A stretch of 64,000 nucleotides of DNA from Pictodentalium vernedei (Eukaryota; Mollusca; Scaphopoda; Dentaliida; Dentaliidae): positions 146,555,340-146,619,339 of the forward strand of contig CM062296.1 in the NCBI GenBank assembly GCA_031216915.1, in the 5' to 3' direction. Below are positions 21,141 to 31,791 of the stretch, one piece after another; within the stretch, counting starts at the first letter, position 1; the number at the start of each line of letters is the position of its first letter. The translations under genes and the position numbers were made by a program. Under the pieces are notes generated by a model. That model saw only the letters and a program-made list of their open reading frames with translations, searched no databases and was not told the origin of the DNA.

Positions 21141-21243
21141 GATCGATTATTTGGTTTTTATGAATTCTTGCAAATAATGTATATTTTAAATTTTGTATTA
21201 AAAAATTGAATTTAAAATTTAACTTTTTTTTTTTTTTTTTTTA

Positions 21244-21255
21244 TTATATATATAT
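21244..21255. promoter_or_regulatory. Divergent TATA-like run between paralogue B and polymerase
   Basis: ATATATATAT lies about 105 bp before the leftward ATG (21140) and 80 bp before the rightward polymerase ATG (21334). It could serve both. Confidence 0.35.
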
Positions 21256-21333
21256 TAAAAGAGTAAAAAAAAAAGCAAAACTTTTTTAACAAATTATTTA
21301 ATACAAAATTCCAAAAAAAAAATATTCATACAA

Positions 21334-24300
21334 ATGAAGCAAACAGATAAAACAATGGTAAATTTAAATGAGAAAACCATACCTCAGTTAAACGAGATTT
21401 GTAAACTATTACAAATTTCAGATTTCAGAAATCATAGAACTAAATAAAAAAAAATTGATGTCATACAAGAATATTTGCGAAACGCTAGAAAGGCAAACGA
21501 AATGTTGATAGCAACGACATCAAAAGATGCATCGGTTGTGAAAAATGAGAAGATAGTAAAAGGAATCGAAATGCCGACGTCGAAAAAAAACGAAAACGTT
21601 TCGATTGTGAAAAATAAGAAGACGACTAAATGAAAAGCCGTTGAAGAACATCAAGTTTCCAAAGAAAAGAAAAGAAAAACTAAAACGAAAACGAGTGATG
21701 CACTTCAGATTCAAGACAAACGAGATATATCGAGCGAAATTCAACGAGCAATCGACGAAGAGAAAGGAGAAGAATATGTAACACGACTCGTTGCGGAACT
21801 ATTCCAATCGAAACCCGTAGAACGGGAGAGTGTGATCAAAGATGTTTTTAAAACTTTCGACGTGGTTCCCTCGTTCAAGAAAGTCGATCCGAAATTGTTC
21901 ATGGAATGGGTGAAGAAAGAAGTATTGGATTTGTTTCGCGAATACATGAATGTGGGATTAAAAATTAAGATGATACTCCATTGCATAATGAATAAAATCG
22001 ACGTGAAGTCCGGCAAGAGCATCGTGAAAAATGCATATTTCAGATCTAACGTCGAACCCGTATTTCGAGGTTCAGATCTATCGGACATTTTCGAAAAGAT
22101 GAAAGACAAGATGTTGACGTCTCTCGCGAATTATCAACATGAAGGTAGTAATTGGACGTTCGATGAGTTGTTGAAACTCGAAATTCACATGAATAAAAAC
22201 GAAACATTAAAAGGATCTTCCTACTTGGAATTACCGTATTTCTTTACTAAGAAACACGCCATGGTCAATGTGAGAAATAAAGATGATCAGTGTTTTAAAT
22301 GGGCAGTCACCTCCGCTTTATACCCTGTCGAAATAAACTCTGATAGAGTTTCTCATTACGAGGAAACTTCTAAAAATCTCGATAGGACTGGAGTGACTTT
22401 TCCAACAGAGTTAAAACATATCAAACGTTTCGAGGCTCAAAATCCCACCATAGCGGTGAACGTCTTAGGATACAACAACGAAAAACAAAAGATCTCTCCT
22501 CTCAGACAGACTTCGTATCGCGGAAGAGAAAAGACGATTATTTTATTATTGATTTCGAATGGTGACAATCGTCATTATTGTTGGGTTAAACATCCGACCC
22601 AATTACTGTCGAAACAAAATAATAATCATAAAGGAAAGATATCTTTATGTTACAATTGCATGAACATATTTAAGACCGAAAAATCATTAGTGAAACATCA
22701 GAAATATTGCAACGAAAATCAAGGTGTCGCCGTTGAAATGCCCAAACCCAACACCATCGTGAAGTTTGAAAATCACAATAGAAGGTTAAAAGTACCATTC
22801 GTCGTGTACGCCGATTTCGAATGTTTCACCGCGAAAATGAGTTCCTGTCAACCCAATGCTCTTCAAAGTTACGTCGAAAGATATCAAAAACACATACCTT
22901 CGGGCTATTGCATTTACGTGAAATGCACTTTTGACTCGCAACATGATATGGGTCCCTTCACCTACACGAAACAGTGCGAAGACGACGACGTGGCTCAAAG
23001 GTTCGTGGAAGAGTTAGAATCGAAAATTCAAATGTTATACGACAAATTCAAAACTCCAGCGAAAATGATCATCATGCGAGAGCAGCAGGACGAAAATAAC
23101 AGAGCCACCGAATGTCACATATGCAGACAATCGTTCGACAAGAATTCGGAGGAAAATAAGAAGGTCAGAGACCATGATCATTACATGGGTCTGTATCGGG
23201 GTCCGGCTCACAGCAAGTGTAATTTAAAATATCGAGACGCTGCTTTCTATCCAGTGATGTTTCACAATCTCTCAGGTTACGACAGTCATCTGTTCGTGAA
23301 AAATCTCAGCACCCCACACGAAGAATTAAATTGCATTGTGAACAGCGAAGAAAGATACATTTCCTTCACGAAATGGAAGCTCATGGAGAAGAAAAGAGTA
23401 ATCGACGGAAATACGTTGAAAGAAAAAACGAAATCCATTCATAGATGCATACGTTTCATCGACAGTTTTAAATTCATGTCGACCGCTCTGGAAAAATTAG
23501 TCGATAACATGAGCAAGGATAAATTTAAAATCACAAGCGAACATTTGGATAACGAGTAGACATCATGTTGAGGAAAGGAGTCTATCCTTACGATTACATG
23601 AACGATCTAAAGAGATTCGAAGACACCGCACTACCTTCGAAAGAAGATTTTTATTTGAAATTATATGAATCCGACATTTCCGATGAGAATTACGAACTCG
23701 CCAAAAACGTGTGGAAATCATTCCATATGAAAACCATGAGACATTATCACGATCTCTATCTAAACACCGACGTTCTGCTCTTGGCAGACGTGTTCGAAAA
23801 TTTTCGAGACGTCTGTCATCGAAATTACGATCTGGATCCCACTTGGTATTTCACCGCACCCGGTCTGGCGTGGGACACTCTGTTGAAGACTACCGAAGTC
23901 CAATTGGAATTATTATCCAACGTGGACATGTTGCTCATGTTCGAAAGGGCTGTGAGAGGTGGCGTCTCGATGATCTCTCACAGACATTCTGAAGCTAACA
24001 ATCCCTACATGAAAGAAGGTTTCGATTTGAAACGGTCGACTAAATACATACAGTATTGGGATGCCAATAATCTGTATGGTTGTGCTATGAGTCATCCTTT
24101 ACCGATTAGAAATTTCGAATGGGTGAAGGAACCGCAAGAGATGCAAAAATGGAGAGACTATCCTTGCATTTTAGAAGTCGATTTGAACTATCCGGAAGAA
24201 TTACACGATCCACACAACGATTATCCGCTAGCTCCCGAACGAATGGAACCAAATGAAGGAGACGAGGAAAAACTCATTCCCAATTTATTTAACAAACGTA

Positions 24301-25382
24301 ACTACGTCGTCTACAGTGAGAATTTGAAACAATACGTCGACTACGGGATGAAATTAGTCGACATACATCGCATCATTCAATTCGATGAAGAGTCTTGGAT
24401 GAAAAAATATATCGATCTCAACACGAATCTCAGAACTCAAGCCGAGAACGATTTCGAAAAAGATTTCTTCAAACCCATAAACAACTGCGTGTACAGCAAA
24501 TCAATGGAAAACATCAGGAAGAGAACCGACGTTCGACTTGTCACGTCTGAGAAAAGAGCTAAAAAATTAGTGGCGAAACCCAATTACAAACACCGAGCCA
24601 TATTCTACGAAAATCTAGTGGCCGTTCACATGCAAAAGACGCACCTGAAGTTCGACAAACCGTATTATCTCGGACCGATCATCTTAGATATCAGCAAGCG
24701 ATTGATGTACGAGTTTCACTACGATTATGTCAAACGAAAATTTGGTGATAAAGCCAAACTACTGTTCACCGACACGGACAGTTTAGTTTACGAGATAGAG
24801 ATGAAAGACGTCTACCGAGATATATCTCTGGACATGGTCGGGTGGTTCGACACGAGTAATTATCCCATCGATCACCCGTCCAACATTCACTCGAATGACA
24901 ACAAGAAGGTGTTGGGTAAATTTAAGGATGAGAGCGGCGGTAAACAGATCGTCGAATTCGAGGGCTTGAGACCCAAACTGTATGCTTATCGTTTAGAAGA
25001 TGATGAAGAGATCAAGAAGTATAAAGATTGTTTGTTAGGAAGTGGCTCAGTGTATAAGACTATGAAATCGATTCGAAGTGAAAATCACGACTTGTATACC
25101 GAAATAGTCAACAAGATTTTGCTGACAGCCGATGACGATAAGAGATTCATGTTAGACGATAAAATAAGCACGTTGGCACTCGGACATTGGACTTTGGATC
25201 TAATTTTAGATGATATGAATGGAGATGATTGGATTCTAGATACGATTGTGGATGATAAGATTCCAGATACGATTGCGGATGATAGGATTCCAGAAAATCA
25301 AGAAGAATTAGATGAACACAAAATTATAGAAATCGATAGTTACATTGAGAAAGTTAGTTTAAAAAGAAAAAGAAAAAAATAG
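21334..25382 (+). pseudogene. polB: Protein-primed family B DNA polymerase of the Polinton (broken)
   Basis: About 1,350 codons, a normal size. The N-terminus has a SAP-like helix pair (around PQLNEICKLLQIS). A C-x2-C-x12-H finger starts near 22648. Exonuclease motif I, YADFEC, is at ~22807. A CHIC...RDHDH HNH-like insert lies at ~23113-23230, and exonuclease motif II, HNLSGYDSHLF, at ~23267. In the palm, motif A is DANNLYG at ~24061, a motif-B-like stretch lies at ~24655-24760, catalytic TDTDS is at ~24768, and KLYAY at ~24975. Breaks: TAA at 21445, TGA at 21631 and a frame change at about 23550-23560, where the frame ends in TAG and resumes one base off. The segment after KLYAY looks shorter than in relatives. 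The enzyme would replicate the element from terminal-protein primers. This copy cannot make it whole. Confidence 0.9.
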
Positions 25383-25445
25383 AAAAAAAATACCGTCATT
25401 TTTAGTAAATTATAATAAAATAAATAAAAAAATATATACGCATTT

Positions 25446-25887
25446 ATGAATAAGAAAATAAAGATATCTGTAGAAGGTGTCGTCTTACCCAACAAACCCC
25501 TATCCAACATCGATCTGTTGAATGCAGCAAAAGATTTGAAAATCAAAGATTTTCTAGGAGTGTTTTCCAGAGATGCCTTGCCGAAGAGAAGACCTCGACA
25601 ATCGGAATGCGGAATGCGGAATTTTAAATCTAGACGATTCATTGGGTGAAGGCACTCACTGGGTGGCGTGGATGAAGAACGGGAAGAAGAAAAATTATTA
25701 TTTCGACAGCTATGGAATCTCGCCGCCAAGAGAAATAAAGAACTATTTCAACAAATCGATGGTTCGTTACAACACGGAACAAGTGCAATCACCACATCAA
25801 GTGTTTTGCGATCACCTGTGTCTCTACGTTCTCAAGAGATGGTCTGAAGGAGATCGATTTCAAGACACTCTCAATGATTTACATTAG
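25446..25887 (+). pseudogene. Adenain-type cysteine protease of the Polinton (frameshifted)
   Basis: The frame opens at ATG 25446, with PLSNIDLLNAAKDL and GVFSRDALP typical of the family's N-terminus. It changes near 25600-25620 at a directly repeated GGAATGC heptamer, and continues in another frame to the stop at 25887. Catalytic elements are visible: His in GTHWVAW (~25652), the acid in FDSYG (~25704), and Gln then Cys in VQSPHQVFCDHLC (~25788-25825). Relatives usually have Cys-Gly at the nucleophile, whereas this copy has Cys-Asp. The enzyme cuts capsid precursors at di-glycine sites such as those in the pX-like protein. Confidence 0.85.
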
Positions 25888-25906
25888 AGAGAGATTTTTT
25901 TTTATA

Positions 25907-25916
25907 GTATATATAA
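25907..25916 (+). promoter_or_regulatory. TATATA-containing leader of the fibre gene
   Basis: GTATATATAAAG about 125 bp before the fibre ATG, followed by A-rich sequence with AAAAATAAAA at ~25959. Weak evidence. Confidence 0.3.
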
Positions 25917-26039
25917 AGATAAAAAATATTTTAAAAAATTTTAATCGAATAAAAACGAAAAATAAAATAACATAGTTCATTTTTAATAAACTGCGTTTGA
26001 ACATATTTTTCTGAAAAACAAAAAAAATCCCACAACAAC

Positions 26040-27394
26040 ATGCCAGTCGATAAATTTGTAGAAGTGACGATGAAAAAGTCAACCCGAGAAAGAAGAAGAA
26101 GACGTTCGAAGTCGACGATGGTTACGACGTTGCCAACTTGGACGAACGTTACGTTCGGAGATACGAACCTCAAGAAGAACCTTTGAACATGAATGATAAG
26201 AAGCTCTACAATCTTCCCGAGCCAATAGATCTCACAGATGCTGTGATTAAAAAATACGTCGACAGAGGGAACGCCGATTTCGAACGAATCCTGCTAGATA
26301 ATTACATGGATAAAACCATGACTGACGATCTGGATCTGAAATCCAAACGTTTGGTGAACGTCGCGAATCCCGTAGATCCCACCGATGCCGCGACAAAGAA
26401 ATATGCAGACGACTCTCATGCGAGATTCAGCGAACACCTGAGAAATAGATACGTTCAGAAAATGATGCACTCAGAATTGAACGCTAATTCTAACAAGATA
26501 ACGAACGTGGCCACTCCCACGAATCCCAAGGGCGTGGCGACCAAACACTACATAGATCTAGAACAGAGAAAGTCTGACAGATGAGAAATGAAATCGGATC
26601 TGAATGCGGGATTCAACAAGATATTGAATCTGTCGAAGATTGACAACACGGATGCGAACTCAACCGCGGTCAACAATGGCTACGTAGATTCTGCCGTGAT
26701 ACAGTCACAAGAATACCTAGAATCACAAGTGGACGATCTCTACCTGAACAAACAATCTGGCGGAACCATGGAGGGTGGCATCGACATGAACGGTAAGAAT
26801 TTATTCGGACTCAGTCATGATCCCGAATTCGATTCCAGCGCGGTCAGCAGGAAGTACGTGGATGACAACTCAGTCTGGAGAAAGGGTGACATCATGGAAG
26901 GTAAACTAGACATGGGTGGACACGCGCTCACGAATCTACCGGATCCCGTGAACATGACGGATGCCTGCACCCTGATTTCGGTGGTGGAGAAAGTTAAATA
27001 TGCTAGACAATTGATCACTGTGTGGGCCGAAGAGGCCAGTGCCTTAGATGAGGGAAAAGCTGAGTGGTCTTTTGGAAATGGAGGTAGCAGATCGAAACAT
27101 GGTCAGGTGGGATATCCCATGCTGTTGGGAGGTGAAATCCTTCGAATGAGTCTGGCTTCCTCGGATTTGAATAACAGAGCGGTCGTCAATCTCATGGTGA
27201 ATGGTGTAGGGAGCGATAAGAGATACCGTGTCGAAAAGACTGAGAATCAACACGCGAATGTTAGCACGTTCGGCACGCCTCTCAAAGTGAACGCCGGAGA
27301 CAGGATTAATTTCGTTACGAAAACCAATAATCCCAAAGCCACCACTTCCGTGGTGAGTCTACTGATCGAACTAGATCCTTTGAACAAACAGTGA
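26040..27394 (+). pseudogene. Fibre-like protein with phage-tail-type repeats (broken)
   Basis: The ATG is at 26040. The frame changes in the A/G-rich stretch at about 26070-26085, then is open apart from a TGA at 26582. After a Lys-rich start come six repeats of about 45-55 residues. Each has a D-(L/M)-x-x-x-(K/H)-x-(L/I)-x-N-(L/V) strand followed by DPTDAATKKYADD-type text. They lie at about 26200, 26330, 26480, 26600, 26790 and 26920. A C-terminal globular domain of ~130 residues, rich in Gly and beta strands (WSFGNGGS... VNLMVNGVG), could be the head. This repeat signature is typical of phage tail fibres, where it forms trimeric shafts. I infer a receptor-binding spike. Family-level support is by motif only. 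Confidence 0.65.
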
Positions 27395-27460
27395 ACGCAT
27401 GGAAAATAATGAATTAAAAAAAAAAATGTGTGATTATTAAAAACAAAAAAAAAAAAAAAA

Positions 27461-27487
27461 TAATGAGATCTAAAGATGATCTCATTA
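27461..27487. terminator. Hairpin TAATGAGATC...GATCTCATTA between converging genes
   Basis: A ten-base perfect stem flanked by A15 and T8-9 runs. It lies between the fibre gene (rightward) and a small leftward gene, and repeats the hairpin at 19979-20003. It carries TAATGA on both strands. Confidence 0.55.
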
Positions 27488-28046
27488 CTTTTTTTTTGTT
27501 TTCCTTCTTCTTCACTATCACCATATATTATAATAACGTTTCCTTTTTTCTCAATTTTCAGCATTGATTCTTCTTTTTCTTTTTTTCTTTTTCTTTGTGA
27601 TATGATACGTTTATAACAACACTTTTGTTGATCCGAATCATAATTATGAACGAATGTTGTGCATTTCTTGGTAACACTCACATCATTACCATTCTCTTCA
27701 GAAGGTAGTGGTGATGGTGGAAAGCGTCTCATTCTTTTCATTTCCAACCGTCTATCCCGCTGTTTACCTAACCATTTTTCCACATCTTTTTTTTTGTTTT
27801 TTTGTTTGCAACACAGGATGGAACATCTGACGGAAATGGAGAGATGATTGCACAGGATCGAACAATCTAAGATCTCTTCGAGTTTTAATATCTTCATCAC
27901 GAAATATCCTTTTTGTTTCTCTCGAGTGAATAGCATGCGATCTTTTAAATAATTCAGAACGTAATCGTAAATATCTTCTTTTTTTTCAAACGCGAAAATG
28001 GAATGTGTATTTCGTTTTCTACGTGACTACTTAGGAATTGTAACAT
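27488..28046 (-). pseudogene. Unknown small Polinton protein (frameshift in A run)
   Basis: The ATG is at 28046-28044. The first ~22 codons (MLQFLSSHVENEIHIPF) run into an eight-A tract (complement at 27979-27986), where the frame shifts. The continuing frame reads EDIYDYVLNYLKDRM and then a Cys/Lys-rich middle (SILCCKQKNKKK), an Arg/Pro stretch and a Glu/Lys-rich end. It then runs into the poly-A next to the hairpin at 27461-27487, whose TAATGA would be the natural stop. The longer open frame into the fibre gene is an artefact. The N-terminal part looks like a folded helical domain. I recognise no family. Confidence 0.5.
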
Positions 28047-28226
28047 TTTGTATGTCGAGAATGTTGAAAAAAGACGATTTTTTCTCGGATGAAACTTTTT
28101 TTTTGTTAAAAAAATATCATTAAAAACGAATTTATTTTTTGTATTCTTTTTTTGTTTTTTGTTTTTAATAATGACTCATTACTTTTATTTTTTTTTTGTT
28201 TTTTATTTTTTTCACACACTCGTCTC
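28047..28226. other. T-rich intergenic stretch with small hairpin
   Basis: TAATGACTCATTA at 28168-28180 is a 13-base palindrome just 3' of the capsid gene, flanked by A/T runs. It shares the TAATGA...TCATTA end pairs with the two larger hairpins. It is probably a one-sided version of the same 3'-end signal. Confidence 0.4.
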
Positions 28227-29500
28227 TCATCGAATGATCGACATCTTATTTCCATCTGATTCAAATTGTAATTCTCTGTCCGACAGGACCAGGGCAAAGG
28301 CTTCGGTTTTTCTCGGCACGTTCCTATCGAATTGCATCTTGATCTGAATGTCTAACACGCTGCTCTTGAGTCGTTCACTCTGTTTACTGATGTCGAATAC
28401 GAAAATGGGATACATCGACTTGTATTCGCTGGGAGACATGTTAGGATTGCTCATCAATTCGTCTAGACCGTGATACTTCTTTCTAAAATCAGTGGCATCA
28501 CCGTACAGTCTGCAGATATCGTTCTTGTCGAACGATGCATTGTAATCGATTGCTGGATATCTCGTGGCGTTCAGAAACACTTGCATGTTTCTCAAACTGC
28601 AATGATCGAACAGCGACGCATTCTTTTCCTGAGACCCGTCCCTATCGGTCTGAAACGCAACCATGATGAAATGCGGTCTCTCGGAAGCAGATTTCACCAT
28701 CAATCTCCAATCGAAGTAATTCGTAGAGGGAGGATGCTAGCCGTGTCGCACTCTCTCATTTTAAATCCCACGGGTAATTTACTCTTGGATTCTATGATCT
28801 TGTAGAGACGCGCTTTCTCCACGATCGAAGGCTCCACGTGTGGAACGAACCACGATATCTTGTGTAGAGTTATCTTACCCGCATCGGTCGCAGTGAGTCT
28901 CACTATTGCATCATCGTTTCCTTTTCGAATCAATGTTAGATTGTGTTTGAATCTGTACATGATCTTGTTGTAATCGTCCGCAAATCAGAAGATGTGTTTC
29001 AAAGGTATTCTGAACGAAAACGTTCCTTTAGGTCTGGACGTCTTGACGACGTAGTCGAATATCAAGGTGGCTCCTGCGCTAGCAGGGCCGATGGTGTCTT
29101 TCACCCACAACTGATTAAGTCCTCTGGATTTCGAAAAATCATCAGGATACGTCAAGAGTCCAAACATCATGGTGGCCTGACCGGGATGAAACACAGATTC
29201 TATCTCTTGTCCGGATAGCATGTATTTTATGTTACTAAATAGATGCATGATGCCATTATTGGCTAGAGTAACCATGTCGTCGTCGGCGTAGTCGCTCCCA
29301 TCTTCCTTGGTGAGATGTCCCTGCACCACTATGTAACTCTCGCTAGGATGTACGAATAGATCTTGAGTTTCGACGTTGATTCTTATCTCTCCCGCATTGT
29401 TCAAACTCGTTCCGGTTACCGGTTCGTATTCGTGAACCTCATATTCTTGAATACTTTCATCTTTCACTATGCTTTGCGCTATATCTAGTATATTTGTCAT
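28227..29500 (-). pseudogene. Major capsid protein, double jelly-roll type (broken)
   Basis: The start is ATG 29500-29498. The first 171 codons are open and beta-rich, with NAGEIRINVETQD, SESYIVVQGHLT and SNIKYMLSGQEIESV, an N-terminal jelly-roll pattern typical of Polinton and adintovirus hexons. A TGA at 28987-28985 interrupts the frame, which stays the same afterwards. A frame change at about 28730-28745 leads into the last ~160 codons, with FQTDRDGSQ and a NATRYPAIDYN strand region. Total length is about 420 codons, within the family range. Family knowledge: trimers of this protein form the icosahedral shell. A TA-run lies ~100 bp upstream and a small hairpin follows the stop. Confidence 0.85.
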
Positions 29501-29600
29501 TTTAAAGGATTTTTTTTAGTTTTTTTGTTTATTAATTAACTTGCTTTCTTTATCTAAAAATAGTTTTTAATTATTTTTTATTATTATTTTTTTTCTCTCT

Positions 29601-29612
29601 TATATATATATA
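29601..29612 (-). promoter_or_regulatory. TATA-like run upstream of the capsid gene
   Basis: TATATATATATA about 100 bp before the ATG, between the integrase stop (29672) and the capsid start. Confidence 0.35.
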
Positions 29613-29671
29613 TGTGTGTAAACAAGAAAATTTCAAAGAGAGTAAATAAAAAAAAAATTTTGTCTTCTTCA

Positions 29672-30545
29672 TCAAAACTTTGTCTTCTGTAATTGTTGTT
29701 CGTAAAACTTTCCGATGATGTCTTCTCCATCCAAAGCTTCGATTTCGTAAGTCACCGGATCGGTGTGAAATATTTTGATGATCACGAAGAATTCCGGGGT
29801 CCATCGAGGAGTATAACCCTTTTTGAAGTGCTTCTTATAAGCGTAGATTCTCACTCGATCGCCGACCGTAAATTTCGGCGTTCTAGACTTCTTCCTGATC
29901 TTAGATCTCTCAGGATATAGATTCGCGTAGACCCGTTTTTCGTTTCGAGGATCGCTAGCTTCCGCGGGAGTCATCTTGATCGATCAGTGTCACATGTTCT
30001 TGTAATCTTTGACCAGACCGTTCAGAGCGTATATGTATTTCTTGGTCGAATTCGCCATGAAGTATCTGTGCATCTTTTCCTTCATCGTTCGATTCCAACG
30101 TTCCACCACACTGGCTTTCTCTTCGTTTTCGATCGGGTAGAGGTCTACCAATCGACTAATGTCCTTGTTGTAGAATTCCTTTCCCTTGTCCACCCACAAT
30201 TTACTCGGTTTTCGAGAAGACGAGTCGAACACGCTCTTCAGAGCCTCGGCGACGAGAGGTCCAGATTTATTCTTCAAAGCTCTGATCCAACCGTATTTGG
30301 AAAACACGTCGATGACCGTCAATAGATATTCGACGCCCTCGTTCCACCTCGAAAACGATCTCATGTTGACCAAGTCGGCAGACCAAATATCATCCAGACC
30401 CTTCACGAACACCCTTCTCTTTTTAAATTTACGCACTATGGGTTTGTGTAACTCCTCGGCCAATTCACTCGTCAATAATCGTTTCTTCTTCTTTTCAGAT
30501 GCGCTTTTTTTTTTTGAACGCCCCATCCGAATCGACGTTTCGCAC
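29672..30545 (-). pseudogene. Retroviral-type (rve, DDE) integrase with chromo/SH3-like C-terminus (broken)
   Basis: From about 30530 the frame shows an ELHKPIVRKFKKRRVF entry helix. The catalytic core follows: first Asp in WSADLV (~30374), second Asp in WVDKGKEF (~30189), and Glu in VVERWNRT (~30100). Two TGA codons (29992-29990 and 29986-29984) interrupt it just before MTPAEAS. The last ~100 codons carry VGDRVRIYAYK and GYTPRWTPEFF, the chromodomain/SH3-like tail usual in Polinton integrases. Only 28 residues separate the second Asp and the Glu, versus about 33-35 usual, so a few codons may be deleted. The enzyme inserts the element and makes the 6-bp duplication. It is probably the C-terminal half of a fusion with the zinc-ribbon/PLA2 part upstream. 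Confidence 0.88.
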
Positions 30546-31000
30546 CGATCAGATTGCCGACCAGCAAACGTTCCATCTTCTCTCTCCTGGTCGGATTCGA
30601 TATGCCTCTCAATTTCCCCAACATGTTTTTGTCGCAGACATCTTTGCGAGTCTTGGTGTTGGGATGTCCGGCGTGGCACAGATCGTGATCATACGCGGCC
30701 GCGGCCACCCTATTCACAGGTTTGCTCCAAGATTTGGGTGTCAGATCAGCGTTGAGCCTCTTGTTCAATTTCGTTCCGGGTCCCGTGAAACTGTGACTGG
30801 GCAGATGCATTTCGAAAGGTAGATTGTTGATCATTTTATTCACGATGCCTTCAACTTTGCTCGCATTCTTTTTTTTTGATGAATCGTGTCTTGACAGAAC
30901 CACACATGTCGCAAATTCTGCGAAGGATCCATCTATCGTTTTTAGTTCGCACTTCTCGAGAATTACTCGTCTCGGTAACTCTCTTACACCTTACGCATAT
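30472..31000 (-). pseudogene. Zinc ribbon plus parvovirus-like phospholipase A2 domain (broken)
   Basis: The 5' part (about 30997-30880) reads CVRC...CDMCG, a four-Cys zinc ribbon. A nine-A run at about 30863-30871 shifts the frame. Then comes a domain with MHLPSHSFTGPGTKLNKRL, a calcium-loop-like GPGT, and AAAYDHDLCH followed by TRKDVCDKNML. This matches the secreted/viral PLA2 pattern with its catalytic His-Asp pair. Parvoviruses carry such a domain in VP1 for endosome escape, and adintovirus-like Polintons carry it too. The frame leaves at another A run near 30515, exactly where the integrase frame begins, so both were probably one protein. No ATG precedes the first Cys in frame. Confidence 0.7.
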
Positions 31001-31023
31001 TAAATTAATTTCGTTTTTTATTT

Positions 31024-31080
31024 TATATATAAATTTAATATTTTTTTTTTTTAATTTCTGTTCTTATTATATATATATAT
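31024..31080 (-). promoter_or_regulatory. Two TATA-like runs upstream of the zinc-ribbon/integrase unit
   Basis: TATATATA at 31024-31031 and a longer TA run at 31068-31080, just after the stop of the next leftward gene. The first is about 30 bp before the first zinc-ribbon codons. Confidence 0.3.
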
Positions 31081-31086
31081 TTTTTT

Positions 31087-31693
31087 TCAATCACTGCTCT
31101 TGAGTTCTATCATCTTACTGAATTCCTCGCTGGCCTCTTTCCTCCCCTTTTCCACATGAGAATCCTTCATCTCTTCCTTGATGATCTGACGAGTCTTGAT
31201 TCTCACGGCTTCTTTCATGGCATCGTATTTTGTTTTCTTGCTCAATATCGCGAAGTATTCTCCGTCCGATATCCTACCGTCTTTCAGCGCCATAGAGATC
31301 ATTTCGGATATCATGTCGATCTTGGAGTCGGCCAAGACGCGAATCTGGTCGTGTTTCCTCGCCTTCAGATATAATTTCCTACTCAAAAAATTTCCGAGCG
31401 TGCTAAACAATCCGGTAGCGAGAACCACTCCTTCTACGGTCATCACGATCGGAATGCCGACCGCGGTCGACAAAAATCCGATGCCGGCCGCGTGTAAACC
31501 CAGGGAAATCGTGATGAGTGTCGTGTCGATCGCGTTGATGACTGTCACGAAACGCGAATACTTTTTCTTGAGGGAACGACGAGAATCTCTCGAGTTAGAT
31601 ACGCTTGAATTCTACTGATTTGATCGAAACGTCGATCGGCTTCTCGTCCTTGTCGTCCACTAATGTCGGATACAATTTATTTCTGGTTCTCAA
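31087..31693 (-). pseudogene. Conserved Polinton protein with two hydrophobic helices (broken N-terminus)
   Basis: The C-terminal frame is open from about 31620 to the stop at 31087. It has KKKYSRFVTVINAIDTT, two hydrophobic stretches of ~20 residues each (about 31530-31400), then SRKLYLKARKHDQIRVLA and a long charged helix. I recognise this as a protein common in cnidarian and mollusc Polintons, with two membrane-like segments followed by KA-(K/R)-KHDEIRVLAESKL-type text. An upstream segment in another frame (31693-31601, with LYPTLVDDKDEKPIDV) looks like the original N-terminus, cut off by a frame change and TAA near 31600. Function unknown; membrane association is inferred. Confidence 0.65.
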
Positions 31694-31791
31694 TTTTTTG
31701 TTTTTTTTCTTCTAATATTAGATAGAAATTTTATGTGTGTATTTATTTTTTTATTTTCTACTCTCCCTTATTTTATATCAACAAAAAAAAC
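31694..31791. other. T-rich spacer
   Basis: Homopolymer-rich spacer between two leftward genes. No signal beyond A/T runs. Confidence 0.4.

Noticed and set aside
27247-27936. 229-residue minus-strand protein
   Set aside because: Its C-terminal third is the antisense of the fibre gene, reached only by reading through an A run at the hairpin. I keep only the part right of 27488.
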